Assembly (NCBI GenBank): GCA_036346205.1
Contig: JARFJB010001671.1
Span: 1,214,501 to 1,278,500, forward strand
Direction of reading: 5' to 3'
Length of the DNA stretch: 64,000 nt
Origin: Vesta saturnalis
Lineage: Eukaryota > Arthropoda > Insecta > Coleoptera > Lampyridae
The notes beneath the pieces are model-generated. The model saw nothing but the letters and a program-made list of their open reading frames with translations, was not told the DNA's origin and did no database searches. Both the position numbers and the translations under genes were made by a program. Below are positions 35,985-47,433 of the stretch, piece after piece; position 1 is the stretch's first letter; every line of letters begins with the position of its first letter.

Positions 35985-36445
35985 TCAAGCCCCAATCGAT
36001 GTAAATTTTGTCTTTATGGATGTAAGCTTTTTATTTATGTATTTAATAAAATTAATAATAATTTTTAATTACATATTTACCTTTGAACTTATTCGTTCAT
36101 AACAAAAACTTATAATAATTTAATATTAGTCAAGTTGCTTTGGTATGTGTGAATCCTTGCGATATTGCAGGCTCACATTCCATTAATATAAGTAATTTGA
36201 CTGTAATCTAATTATATTTAGAATTTACATCAGTTCTACATACATAAAGACAAAATTTACATCGATTGGGGCTTGAACCTTGATGGCGCAGTTGGTTAGC
36301 GCGGTACTCTAGCAAAGTACAGGTCGTAGGTTCAAATCCTACTCGAGGTAAGCTTTTTATTTATGTATTTAATAAAATTAATAATAATTTTTAATTACAT
36401 ATTTACCTTTGAACTTATTCGTTCATAGCAAAAACTTATAATAAT
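35921..36445 (+). mobile_element. tRNA-derived SINE with two inverted tRNA heads
   Basis: The insertion is flanked by an 11 bp duplication AGTATTTAAGT (35910-35920 and 36446-36456), as expected of LINE-driven retroposition. Inside are two tRNA-like heads in opposite orientation (35911-35984 minus, 36277-36350 plus) with about 40 bp of inverted flank (AATCGATGTAAATTTTGTC and its complement). A 95-98 bp tail unit (GTAAGCTTTTTATTTATG to ACTTATAATAAT) is present twice in direct orientation. A small palindrome sits near 36130-36205. It was inserted just upstream of the T3 transposase start. Confidence 0.75.
36277..36350 (+). tRNA. tRNA-like cloverleaf, anticodon AGC (Ala-type), SINE head
   Basis: The 74 nt fold into a complete cloverleaf: acceptor ACCTTGA/TCGAGGT (7 bp with one G-U), D arm GCGC-AGTTGGTTA-GCGC, anticodon arm GTACT-CTAGCAA-AGTAC, five-base variable region AGGTC, T arm GTAGG-TTCAAAT-CCTAC and discriminator A. 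The loop CTAGCAA gives anticodon AGC. However, the G3:U70 pair needed by alanyl-tRNA synthetase is absent (C3:G70), and the gene lies in a SINE inside a dead transposon. I therefore see it as an intact-looking SINE promoter head rather than a working tRNA gene. Confidence 0.6.
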
Positions 36446-36612
36446 AGTATTTAAGTGTTTACAAAATTAATAAACATTACATAATCTCAAAGAAGTTTGT
36501 TAAATGACAAGCTACTAATTATTACTGAATAATATCTATCTGTCATTTGTTCACGACTAACTTGTTATAATAGAAATTGTTAAAAAAATCTCTTTCTGTT
36601 ATTAAATTGAGA

Positions 36613-37043
36613 ATATAATTCACATGTCACATGGTACATTTTTGATTACTTTCATTGGTTAAAACACAAAAAGAAAATCGTAGAATAGGCTATCAAATCG
36701 GTGATAATTTTATCATCACATGTTGACTGTCACTTGATTTTAATGAATAAAATAGCTTACTGTCAAAATAACAAAAACTTACAAAGAAATAAATAATTGT
36801 ATTGATTATCTTGCAACTGTAATATTTACTGTCAAAGTGACAGATCGTTTAAAATTGTAAACTTTAAAAAGTATATTTTCTATTAACGTTCATTATATTC
36901 TCTTACCAAATATAACACGTGTTATGATTAATAATCGATGACCCCACTCGTTAAAACCTGTAGAATATTGATCGTTCAATTTTCATCGGTTTTAATTCGA
37001 GCTATCACCGATGATAATCACAACACTAGTTATATTATCCCCG
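36613..37043. mobile_element. insertion of about 430 bp in the T3 right arm
   Basis: The left arm of T3 reads straight from GAGATATTTTC into AATTTAATAACA. In the right arm the same two blocks are separated by this AT-rich segment, whose ends (ATATAATTCACA and TAGTTATATTATC) are weakly inverted. No coding capacity. Its nature is unknown. Confidence 0.45.
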
Positions 37044-37608
37044 AAAATATCTCAGAAATTAACGATTTTAGCTATAGGGAGTGCTTAATAAAAATGAAAG
37101 AACATAAAGTGTATTTTCACTTTTTAAAATAAAATACAGGGTGATTCATTTGAAAAATTGACAAAATCGTGTGTTCGAGTTTTTTGTTTTGCTCTATATT
37201 CAATTGGTGCAATAACAAAGAAACATTGTACCAATGTCAAAAAAATTATGCCTGAAAAAAAATATTGTTAGGTTGTTCTGTCTAGGGTATACAGGACGTT
37301 GAAATGAGAACGATTTTGTACAATTGACCATAACTTTTGAAATACCCTGTATAACGTAATGAAACCCTATATTGGAAGTATAGGGGAGATGAACTCAATC
37401 TAAATTTGAAATAATATATAGGGTGTCTCATTTAAAAAAAAAAGTATGTTTGGTTCACCCTGATGATATGTAAGACCCTGTAAATATGAAAACAATTTTA
37501 TAATGTGAAGTTTGAAGTTGCCTATAAATTTTGTAAACAACTTTTTCCTTTAATAACGGATATATTGTACTTCGACGCACTAATGCCGCACCCTGTGTAT
37601 ATACATAC

Positions 37609-37611
<3 letters not shown>

Positions 37612-37668
<57 letters not shown>
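37612..37668. repeat. (TA)n microsatellite
   Basis: A 57 bp TA run between the right end of T3 and the left end of the palindromic MITE. The MITE's TA duplication is the last repeat unit. Confidence 0.97.
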
Positions 37669-37670
<2 letters not shown>

Positions 37671-38809
37671 GGATGCCCACGAGATCACTTTCCGGCTGCC
37701 ATTTTTTTATTTTTCTATGGGTTTAAATGAAACTTGGCAGGGTTGTTACTCTAACCAAACGTCATTTTTAGGAATTTTTGACAAGCATTTCCGACTTCCG
37801 GTTTCACCCGAAATGACCTTAACTTTTGATTTTTAAATGACATCCCCTTTATATTTTTTGTTTTTCAGATTCTGAAGGTCATTTTACGGCCGATTGCGTA
37901 ATATTCAAATCGATTTTTTTCCAAATGTAATTTTAAAATTGAATTTTATTTTCTCATCCAGAGCCATGACCATCTTAAAATCATTCTACATACTTAATTC
38001 ACTTCCAGAAAAATGCAAACTCACTTTTATCTTTGTTAACTTTTTTTTTTGTTAATTTTATAATTAAACTAAGTACAAACTTTAATTTAATTTTTAAGTA
38101 AAATATTAGATTTATGTTAATAAACAACAACCTTTATTATTATCTGTCAAACTTTTAAATTTACCATAGTGTTTCCATGGCAACCTAGCCACTTATTGTT
38201 TTCATGGCAACTCTGATGTGCTGTGACATAGGAAGTGTATTTTATTAATGAGTAAGACGTAAATATAAAAATAAAAATGTTTTAAATCGAAAATGGGTAA
38301 ACATGACAAAACGTGTTATACGTCAATAAATTCGTTTTAAAATATTGCATTTAGTAGTTTTATGAAAGTGGTATGCTTCCATTTAATTTTTTTGAGCTAC
38401 GGCAAAAATAAAGTTTAGAACGTTCTAGTAAAAAAGTTAACAAAGATAAAAGTGAGTTTGCATTTTTCTGGAAGTGAGTTAAGTATGTAGAAAGATTTTA
38501 AGATGGTCATGGCACTCTGGATGAGAAAATAAAATTCAATTTTAAAATTACATTTGGAAAAAAATCGATTTAAATATTACCCAATCGGCCGTAAAATGAC
38601 CTCCAGAATCCGAAAAACAAAAAATATACAGGCAGTGTCATTTAAAAATTAAAAGTTACGGTCATTTCCGGTGAAACCGGAAGTCGGAAATGCTTGTCAA
38701 AAATTCCTAAAAATGACGTTTGGTTAGAGTAACAACCCTGCCAAGTTTCATTTAAATCGATAGATAAATAAAAAAATGGCAGCCGGAAAGTGATCTCGTG
38801 GGCATCCGG
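37669..38809. mobile_element. palindromic MITE, 1.14 kb
   Basis: The ends CCGGATGCCCACGAGATCAC and its reverse complement are flanked by TA (37667-37668, 38810-38811). The two halves pair over roughly 390 bp or more each (for example CATTTCCGACTTCCGGTTTC at 37790 and its complement near 38670), around a non-repeated centre near 38130-38330. No reading frame. The TA target and C(C/A)GG-type start suggest mobilisation by a Tc1/mariner-superfamily transposase such as those nearby. Confidence 0.88.
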
Positions 38810-38811
38810 TA

Positions 38812-40465
38812 TATATAATTACTCACATTGTATCATACAATTTTCTCCAATTTATATGACTATGTACAACACGAACGATACTAGAAAACACATTTGCTTG
38901 TGGTTTCCAATTAGTTTCAATTGTAATTATAACATTACAATTTACTAATTATAAATGTTACACCGTATTCCACCTTGAATCAAAATCAAAATTAATACTC
39001 TTAGATAATAGCCCATTTATTGCTGCGTTTGACTAATTGTAACAAATTACTAGGAAATGCTATTACTCATGTCAAAATCTCAAAATGGTTATGCAGATCC
39101 AAATAAAGGCACCATAAAAATTATATAAGAATCTTGACATCTGTGAAATTGTTCATTTTGTGAGTGATCAATGTATGCAATTTCTTTGTAATTTGGGCTA
39201 ATTATAACCGTTTTGTCAAAATAATAATTATTAAAAGGAAATACCTCTAGATGATTGTTGTAAAAATGAACAAATTGATTAGATAGACTAAAAACATTCT
39301 TTCAATTATCTTGATTCAAGAAAATGAATTATTGTAACCTAATTTTAGTATACTTAGCACATTTTGTGCATAACTAAAGGTTAGATTTAGAATGTAATTA
39401 GTAGTAATTTATTCATCAATCAGATACGGTCATTTACTAGATGTATTGGATGTTATATATCTTGCCGTGTTTTGTTGCTAAAAAATTAATTTCAATCTCT
39501 GAACTGGGACCGTTCTGATCATTTCAGAGCTTATTTATGTATGCGTCATCTCAGACAGTATTTTCTTTAAATAATTCAGAATTAGAAAGGGGTTGGTTAC
39601 TTCGTTCAAATACAAACCGTATAGAAATGTGACACTTTTATGTATTCTAAACATGCGATGAAAACCTTTTTGTACAGACCCTTCGGTTCGTTCGATAAAA
39701 CCCAATCTTAGTTTTCTACGGTGAGCATTTTTTATACGGGTTTAATATCTAACGGAAAAAGGCCATATATTTTAGTAAATTACAGAGTGTTACTAATATT
39801 TGTTATATTTTTTGTAATCCAGTAACATGTAATTACAATTACCCTTTATAAGTGTGCACGCGATTAAAGGGGAACCCTCATTTATTTTATTTAACTAAAA
39901 GGAGATGTATGTAATTATTATTGATTTGTAAGTACTGCACTAATTACTAAGTAATGTTCAATTACTTGTAATTATACCAAACTTCTAGGGGTAACTACTG
40001 TCAAGCCTATTAAAATAACTTTACTAAGTTTACGTAAAAGTTTAGCATTTAAATAATTCACATAATTAATTTTAACATTTTAGAAAATGGTGTAAATATA
40101 TTCTTTAGTATTACGTATTTTGGATTGATTACAACTAGCTTAACTAATCCAATTAGCATAAAAGTTCGAAGCGTAGCTTTAACATTAAATCAAGATTCAC
40201 ATGGAAAAACTGGAATAAAATAAATTTTAATACCTAAAACTCTAAAAACACTTTTCCAAAATCCCTCCGATGCTGTAAAAAATCTTTATAATAAAGGAAG
40301 CAATTACGAAAAAAGCAAAACCAAAAATCGCATTTTGTTTTAAATCTCGAAAACGATAAACAATAATAACTTTTGCAAAGTACATGTGAACATACCCTAA
40401 ATTATACAACTTTTACCGTTTTCAAGATTTTCAAGATCCGCATGCGGTTCAGCTTGGGTCCGGTG
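38812..40465. other. AT-rich sequence, no gene seen
   Basis: No coding region, tandem repeat or element end was recognised. It may be the interior of the old element whose arms lie at 33828 and 40466. Confidence 0.5.
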
Positions 40466-40829
40466 TATACAATATACACTATTGCGTTGGGGATTTTAAT
40501 ATTTACGTAAAAGGACATTTATCAACGCTTTTAAGAATTTCAAAGTGCACTACTTAACTTGCAATAACTTCTAAATTAAATATAATTTACTAGAAATGTA
40601 ATTATTACGTTTGTATTACTAATAATTAGAATTATGATGCGGTTCTATTCCCGTCAAAATGAATTTTTAAAATAGTTATGAAAAATATGGCACCGGCATT
40701 ATTAATTAGCAACATAATTTAGTATATCAAAACAATTTCAATGGTCATCGGTATCACAAACACGATAAAAACTCTAAATTATTGAATATGCATTGCTACG
40801 CCAACGCAGCATAATGTAGGGTTTACATG
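40466..40829 (-). repeat. right arm of outer inverted repeat
   Basis: Diverged complement of 33828-34200. It is cut at its outer end by T4: GGGTTTACA-TG lies left of T4 and TA-TAATT right of it, and the other arm reads GGGTTTACATATAATT when reverse-complemented, which places T4 precisely at a TA site in this arm. Confidence 0.75.
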
Positions 40830-41269
40830 CAGGGTGTGTCTCGACGATAGCATGTTAGACGAATAATGAGAACGGAAAAACCGTCTCAGCTGAAAACTTG
40901 TAACTTTATATAAATGAACATGGTCTACTTACTGAAAATACTCTCATGACGGTGTCATTTCCGGTTATACCGGAAGTCGATACCAACTTTGTTATTTTAA
41001 ATACAATACCCCAATTTTTATTTTATTTTCGGTTTCCGCATAAAATTTTACGTCTTCTACTACCAGGTTTGGCATACCTATCTCTTACCATTATTAAGAA
41101 AATAAATAATTTCAGACGTTAGCAACGAAAATTTGAATCTACTGAAAAATTAATATCTCATGAAACATAAAAGGCAGATAAGCGAAACTTGTACAACGGT
41201 GAGACATGATGTTGGACTATGTTTTCAGTCTTAGACATTTTTGAAATTTATTTCTAGGGGAGGTCCGGG

Positions 41270-44200
41270 TATATACTTATACACCTATACTGCGTATTCT
41301 CAGTGTCTGTAACGCACGAAAATCGTAGCTTAGAGAGCGAGAGGTTTGACCACACCGTACTGTATTTGTGCAAATATGCGCAGGCGCGAAATATCGGTTT
41401 TTCGAAGTTGGGACGAATTTAAATTTAGCGCCATTTTATCATATGGCAGCCGTGTTTTTATCATATACTTAAGTATATGGGTTTTTATCATTTTTGTCAC
41501 CTTTTATAATTCCCCTGCCATAATAAATTATGGTACTGCTTATATTCAATTTTTATTTGTATACCTATTTTGCATTTTTTCAAATTATTGATTTTTAAAT
41601 AAAATTAATTTAGTATACTTATTTCTAACATATTCATCTTTTACTGAAGCCAAGTTTGCTTCATGGAACAATCTTATTTTTAAAAAAATTTCAATGATTA
41701 ATTTAATCATTTGCACAACATGACTGTCGAGGTAGTCCTGATTCTTAATATGCTCTAGTAACTCAGGGTAATTAAAGGCGACATTTGAACATCTACTAAA
41801 TATTTTGTTAGATAACATTTGTTTGATATTTACATTTGGAAGTTTGTTGATATGTTCCCTAAAGACAGTTTCACTAATTTTACAAACATTTACAACATCT
41901 TTGGAAGGATATACCAACGAACCTCTATTTTTGATCATTATGAACAATAAGTATTTATCACTAATTAAGAACTTATTACATATACTACATACAATCACTT
42001 TTAAGAGTTTGGTAACAATGAATCCACTGATGTATTCCACCACATTTTCAACATAAGAATTTAATGTCCACATTGTATTAACGTAGTCATGGTCAAACAC
42101 ATCAGCAGAAGTAATTTCATTTTCTCCAGTGAGAGGAAACACAAATTTGGAGCGTTTTAAAGAAACATAAAGTATTTGTACTCCATCTGCCAGACAATTT
42201 GCAGTATCAAATAATTTAATTTCATTTCTAATAAGAAGTCTTTTATATGCACTTACAAATTGTTTCGCATTCGGATTATTGTTAAATCCTCCACGACTTC
42301 TAACTGCACTAAAAAATGTCTCTAAATAGTCTTGACTTAGTTTAAAAGTCAAAAAATATTCTACTTTATCTGCAATCTCAGCATAGTATTGAAAGACATT
42401 AATTAAATTTATAATTAATCCTAAAAATCCAGTTTTCCTATTACCTAATATAAGTGGTACACCATTTGGATCTTTTAACTCTTTAACATAATTTATGAAA
42501 GTAAGAGATTGTTCTTTTAAATTTTCATGTGACTCCTTAGTAATTGGTACATTTCGCTTAGAAAACTTATTTCTACTGTTTAATACATCAAAAATATTAT
42601 CAAAAAATAAGCAAAATTTAGAGGTAGCCACAATCTTGAAAAACAATTGGCATATAATTGGATTTTTTTAAGTACACCAAGACACTTGAAACACTTTTGC
42701 TCAGTACTTGTACAGCAAGACGCACATTCATTCTGTTTGCATCGAATTGGATGTGTTTTTTTGTTAATTTTGTGGCCAAGTGCAATCCTTCTTTAAGTTG
42801 AATATTATTTAGTTCCTTGATGTGTAACCAGTTGATTTTATTATTTTCGTATAATATACTGTAATTCCCTTATCGCCTAAGGTGTTTCTTACTAGTTTCA
42901 CCATATGGCAACCATCAAAGAAAATATAAATTTTCTTTTTTGTTATGGGATGGATAATCCAAGGCTTGAAACTAGCAGAACCATATTGAAAATTTGCACC
43001 TAAATGCGTGCACATGCTAATATTCACTGACGCTCCATCAAATGTCAATGGCTGAACTATAGCACCAGTGGAATGTAATAGTTCAAAACATTTTGTTATT
43101 AAATTGGCCCTTTCGGAACCAGTAAGGCCTTTAATTAAAAAGTATCCAACAGGTACTTTCCACCCACTATTAACAGCTACCGCCATAAACACTAGCACAT
43201 TTTTTGCAAGTTGCACATTATCATTTTGGTGCTCCTAAGTCCACTCCACCCTAAAATATATTTCCATCAAAAACAAGTTCCTCTTTTATCGACATTTCAT
43301 CAACCACGAAGTTCAAAATAATGTCTTTGCCCTTTACCCTTGCTGCTATTGCTTGCAAAGCTTCAGCTGTGAAACCAGGTTTACCATTAACTACGCTGTA
43401 CCATGCCCTAAGGGTTGAAGGATGTGGCAATAAATTTTGCCAAGTCTTTCTAACGTAATTGTAAGCCTTTGCAGAATAAAACTGTAAACTTAAAGCAAAG
43501 CTTCGCAATTCTGGTGAATATTTGCTTTTTTTCGATTTTAATTTTCTCGTAATAAGCTGCTTCGCAGTTTCTGGCAGTACTTCCTGTTAAAAAGAAAACT
43601 TGAGCAAATTTTGTATTATTACGACAAGCAATTTTACCAATAGTGTATCGCCAGTACCTTCAGATAAAACATTTTTTTTTTGTAAATGAGTTAAAAGCTC
43701 CTGAAGCGATGCGATTTTAATTTTCATCCTCCTAGTCTTTTGCTGCAGAGCACGGTTCCTCAAACGTTGTCGCTTTACTTCCTCTTTTGCTAGATGAAAG
43801 GCCCGTTTGCCTCATCTAGGAGTATTAATGTCAGAAATTGTTACTTCACCAAAATATCGTGGTTCATAAAACATTCTTTTTTTAGGGGTGCTCATCAGTT
43901 GATCATCTATATAAATGAAATGTATTATTACCAATAATTAATTTTGAGTACCTACTAGTTTTTAGATGTGTACCTGATTTCATTTTATAATTACACATAG
44001 TTGACGATTCTGCTGTTGAAACAGGTAATGACTGCTCTACATTTGCTTCCGATTCACTACCAAGATTTTGTGCTGTTATTGGCATACTGCTTGTTGTATG
44101 TTGCAACATATGTATTTTATTAGGTAATACTACAGAAGGATATGCACCAGATTTTAATCTTAACTTTCCACCAAACTTTTTTGCTGATGGTTCCCGATAA

Positions 44201-44741
44201 TCGTCCAACTTAAAATGATTTGAACAAAGAAATAATCTAGATACATCGTCAAACTCTTGCAAGTCACAAATTTGTTTCCATAAAGAGAGGCTGCTAGGGT
44301 CTTTTGGGAACCAATCACATGTTAATCATATAATATTATATTATATAGTATAATAAAGATTTACTTACATATGCAAAGTTGTTGGCGCTTTCTCAGCGCA
44401 CAAAAAACAACGTCTTGAACTCATAACTATCAAAATACACTGTCTTTTAATAGTATTGTAATGTATTAATATGTAATTTAAATGTAAAAGGAATGTTATG
44501 TAAAATCATAAAGAACAACGCACTCAAAACAAAATTTCACTTTAAGATATGATAAACATAAACATAACTCTGACATAACCTTTATTATTTCGTTTGGACG
44601 GTTAAACCAAATAATATCAACAACAAACGTAATCTTTTCCGATCATGCGCAAAGTGGTATGATCAACGATACGGTGTAGAAATATATATCTGTATTACAG
44701 GAGCAAGTTTGGTATTAGCAGTATAGGTGTGTAAGTATATG
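41270..44741 (-). mobile_element. P-type transposon with THAP-domain transposase
   Basis: The inverted ends are TATATACTTATACACCTATACTGC (left) and the complement of CATATACTTACACACCTATACTGC (right). They are flanked by an exact 8 bp duplication GGTCCGGG (41262-41269 and 44742-44749). Eight-base duplications are diagnostic of P elements, and this one is close to the GTCCGGAC target preferred by the Drosophila P element. The element is 3.47 kb and codes on the minus strand. It lies in the left arm of T4. Confidence 0.94.
41585..44424 (-). pseudogene. P-element/THAP9-like transposase, multi-exon, broken
   Basis: ATG at 44424 opens MSSRRCFLCAEKAPTTLHM, the Cys-x2-Cys start of a THAP zinc finger, before a GTAAGTA donor. 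Exon 2 supplies WFPKDPSSLSLW, then FLCSNHFKLDDY and LKSGAYPS, completing the C2CH finger. Then comes a basic coiled-coil region (KEEVKRQRLRNRALQQK) ending at an intron near 43570-43640. The RNase H-like core has VVDEMSIKEELVFDG (43290), LTFDGASVNIS (43040) and IYIFFDGCHMVKLVRNTL (42910). The late segment KLSQDYLETFFSAVRSRGGF (42340) carries the expected Glu. The residues look preserved, but stops (43814 region, 43248) and frameshifts (near 43225, 42835, 42640) break the chain. Confidence 0.9.
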
Positions 44742-45079
44742 GGTCCGGGAGTAACGGTAGTTAAGAAAATTAAAAATGTCACTCATTTTTTTTAATTGGA
44801 ATTGGTTTTTTTATATACTCATTCGATGCAGAATTTAATTACCTATCTACTGATATATCATGTTCCTATACCTAAACTGAATGATTTTCGTGTTATCTGC
44901 TTTTTTTCTACTTTTCTTGGAGATGATGTAGTAAATACGCCGTAAATTAATAATGTGCTTTGCAATCTGTTTTGATGCCTGTCGTATGATATCTTCAATC
45001 AGTTGGAAATGCAATTGAATTGTCAAATTTATAGTAAATGAGAGTTATTTAAGTTCTTTTAGGATTTAATAACGAAGAT

Positions 45080-45260
45080 TATTTGAATTTTTTGTTGGTA
45101 CACCGCTAATATGAAAGAATTAGTCAAAGAACGACTAGAACCTTTATTCAAACATATTTACATCGGCCTCGTCCTAATTCTCGAACAGTTAGATCTTTGT
45201 CCGAAAGAAGCAAAAGACATGAATCCTTTAGACATACTCCCCAGAAAAGAGTGCATCTGC
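45080..45260 (+). pseudogene. inverted duplicate of the T4 HTH exon
   Basis: On the plus strand this can be read as an HRPRPNSRTVRSLSERSKRH-like stretch, matching the minus-strand HTH exon at 46094-46432 (HRNRPNFRTITTLLENCK) with many differences. It shows that the T4 arms reach into coding sequence, or that a diverged second copy of the gene start lies inverted in the element. Confidence 0.6.
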
Positions 45261-45638
45261 TAATAAGGCATGTTAACACAACAAAAAACTAAACACTACT
45301 AACAACAATCAACAATTAACGAGAAGAACAATGTTAATTACAATAAACAACTCATTCTTTTTTTATAATAAATGTTCAAAGACAGATCCGTTTTGGTCTA
45401 AACACATTTGAACACGACGTAAAATATTGGATTCAGTGGCTCTTCTAATATCATCCACGTTCAAACTACCGAACTCAACTTGAACTCTTGCTACGGTTAT
45501 TTTTCCTTGTCGTTAAAGGCTCACTGTAAACCATGTTTTTAATAGTTCCCCAAATGTAGTTGACAAGGGGGCTTAGGTCGCGAGATCGAGGGTCCAGTGG
45601 TAAAGACCGTTATTAGCAATCCATTTTTCATGGAACTG

Positions 45639-46432
45639 TTATTCCAATAACCTTCCAACTTCACCAAAATTGTGTGGTGGGGCACCATCTTGCTGGTAGT
45701 ATGCATTTATTGCTTCTGGCAAGGGTAGTTCTTCAGTTGCGGGAATTACCAGATCTTCTAAAATATTGATATACCTCTCACCATTTAAATTATTATCATA
45801 AAACTGCAGACAAAGGACTCTGTTGTCTTTTATCGCACAAAACACATTAAAACTCCAAGAGTATTGAAAGTTTCTTTCCCAAATGACATTGTGGATTTTC
45901 CTCAGCCCAATAAGGGTAATTGTGCCTGTTAAAAACTCCGTTTTTTGAAAATTTTGCTTCGTCTGTCCAAATTGTTTTTTTTTACAAAATTTTCATTTTC
46001 CTGTGACATTAGCATGAACCACTCACAAAATTGAATGCGTCGTTCAGAATCCTCAGCTGCTAAATGTTGCACCAACGTGTATGAAAATGGGTGTCATTTA
46101 CGCCTTACTAAGATACGGTGTGTTGTTTTAAAACATTTTCCTAAACTTACAGCAGCCTCTCTCACTGAAGCATTAGGATATGCAGTAAAGTATCCCAAAA
46201 CGGTAATGTTGAGAGCATCGTCTTCGACCATTGGCTTATTTTTCTGGGGCGTATATCTAAAAGGCCCATGTGTTTTGCAATTTTCAAGCAAAGTTGTAAT
46301 TGTTCGAAAATTAGGGCGATTCCGATGTGGATATCTCTGAATAAAGGTTCTAATCGTTCTACCAATAATTCCTCCGCATTCGCCGAGTATCAGCAACAAA
46401 AAATCTTCGTTACTGAATGGCAATTGTGGCAT
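45639..46432 (-). pseudogene. T4 transposase remnant
   Basis: The HTH exon from 46432 starts MPQLPFSNEDFLLLILGECG and includes RYPHRNRPNFRTITTLLENC and YPNASVREAAVSLGK, the DUF4817-type pattern. Downstream, in broken frames, come an FCEWFM segment near 46020 and a QQDGAPPHNFGEVGR stretch near 45670 (second catalytic Asp). The first catalytic block is unrecognisable and the third is missing. Confidence 0.8.
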
Positions 46433-47220
46433 TTTAAATTATTTATTAAAACTCGAACTGATCTCAATAATTCTCATTTACTATAAATTTGACAATTCAA
46501 TTGCATAACCAACTGATTGAAGGTATCATACGACAGGCAGCAAAACAGATAGCAAAGCGCACTATTAATTTACGGCATATTTACTACAACATCTCCAAGA
46601 AAAGTAGAAAAAAAGCAGATCACATGAAAATCAGTTTAGGTATAGGAACATGACATATCAGCAGATAGGTAATTAAATTCTGCATCGAATGAGTATATAA
46701 AAAACCCAGTTGCAATTTAAAAAAATGACTGACATTTATAATTTTGTTAACTACCGTTACTCCCGGACCTCCCCTAGAAATAAGTTTCAAAAATGTCTAA
46801 TACTGAAAACATAGTCCAATATCATGTCTAACCGTTGTACAAGTTTCGCTTATCTGCCTTTTATGTTTCGATGAAATATTAATTTTTCAGTAGATTCAAA
46901 TTTTCGTTGCTAACGCCTGAAATTATTTTTTTTCTTAATAAGGGTAAGAGATAGGTACGCCAAACCTAGTAAAGACGTACAATTTTATACGGAAACTGTA
47001 AATAAAATAAAAATTGGGGCATTGTATTTAAAATAACAAAGTTGGTATCGACTTCCGGTATAACCGGAAGTGACACCGCCATGAAAATATTTTCAGTAAG
47101 TAGACCATGTTCATTTATATAAAGTTACACGTTTTCAGCTGAATCGGTTTTTCCGTTCTCATTATTTGGCTAACATGCTATCGCCGAGACACACCCGGTA
47201 TAATTCTAGTGTAACAATAC

Positions 47221-47222
<2 letters not shown>

Positions 47223-47272
<50 letters not shown>
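47223..47272. repeat. (TA)n microsatellite
   Basis: A 50 bp TA run about 25 bp right of the T4 end. Confidence 0.97.
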
Positions 47273-47277
<5 letters not shown>

Positions 47278-47306
47278 ATTACTTAAGTTTCCACAAGTAG
47301 TATTAT

Positions 47307-47433
47307 TCAATAAAGACATTATTCGGAACAACTTGTGTTTATTAACGTGAAAATATATAATATAAGTCCTCGAAACGTTGAATATTATATATTTTCACGT
47401 TAATAAACACAAGTTGTTCCGAATAATGCCTTT

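Larger units (their letters stand above)
34285..37595 (-). mobile_element. T3, Tc1/mariner-superfamily transposon with DUF4817-type transposase
   Basis: The ends CAGGGTGCGGCATTAGTGCG and its reverse complement lie at 34285 and 37595. TA precedes the left end; the right flank reads TG, probably a mutated TA. Long inverted arms run on both sides (34285 to about 34915, and about 36560 to 37595), with the phrase TTGGTTCACCCTG and the block CCTATATTGGAAGTA in both. It carries a SINE (35921-36445) near its transposase start and a further insertion in the right arm. A piece of the same family lies at 49926-50182. Confidence 0.88.
40830..47198 (-). mobile_element. T4, Tc1/mariner-superfamily transposon carrying a nested P element
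   Basis: The right end reads ...GCATGCTATCGCCGAGACACACCCGG before TA. The left end is a slightly mutated match, CAGGGTGTGTCTCGACGATAGCATG. Long inverted arms include ATCGACTTCCGGTATAACCGG and GTTATTTTAAATACAAT. The left arm is split by the P element at 41270-44741; rejoining it restores TCTAGGGGAGGTCCGGGAGT, as in the right arm near 46780. Without the P element T4 is about 2.9 kb. Confidence 0.88.

Noticed and set aside
46035..46486. Plus-strand open frames of 70-100 codons
   Set aside because: They are antisense shadows of the T4 HTH exon on the minus strand.
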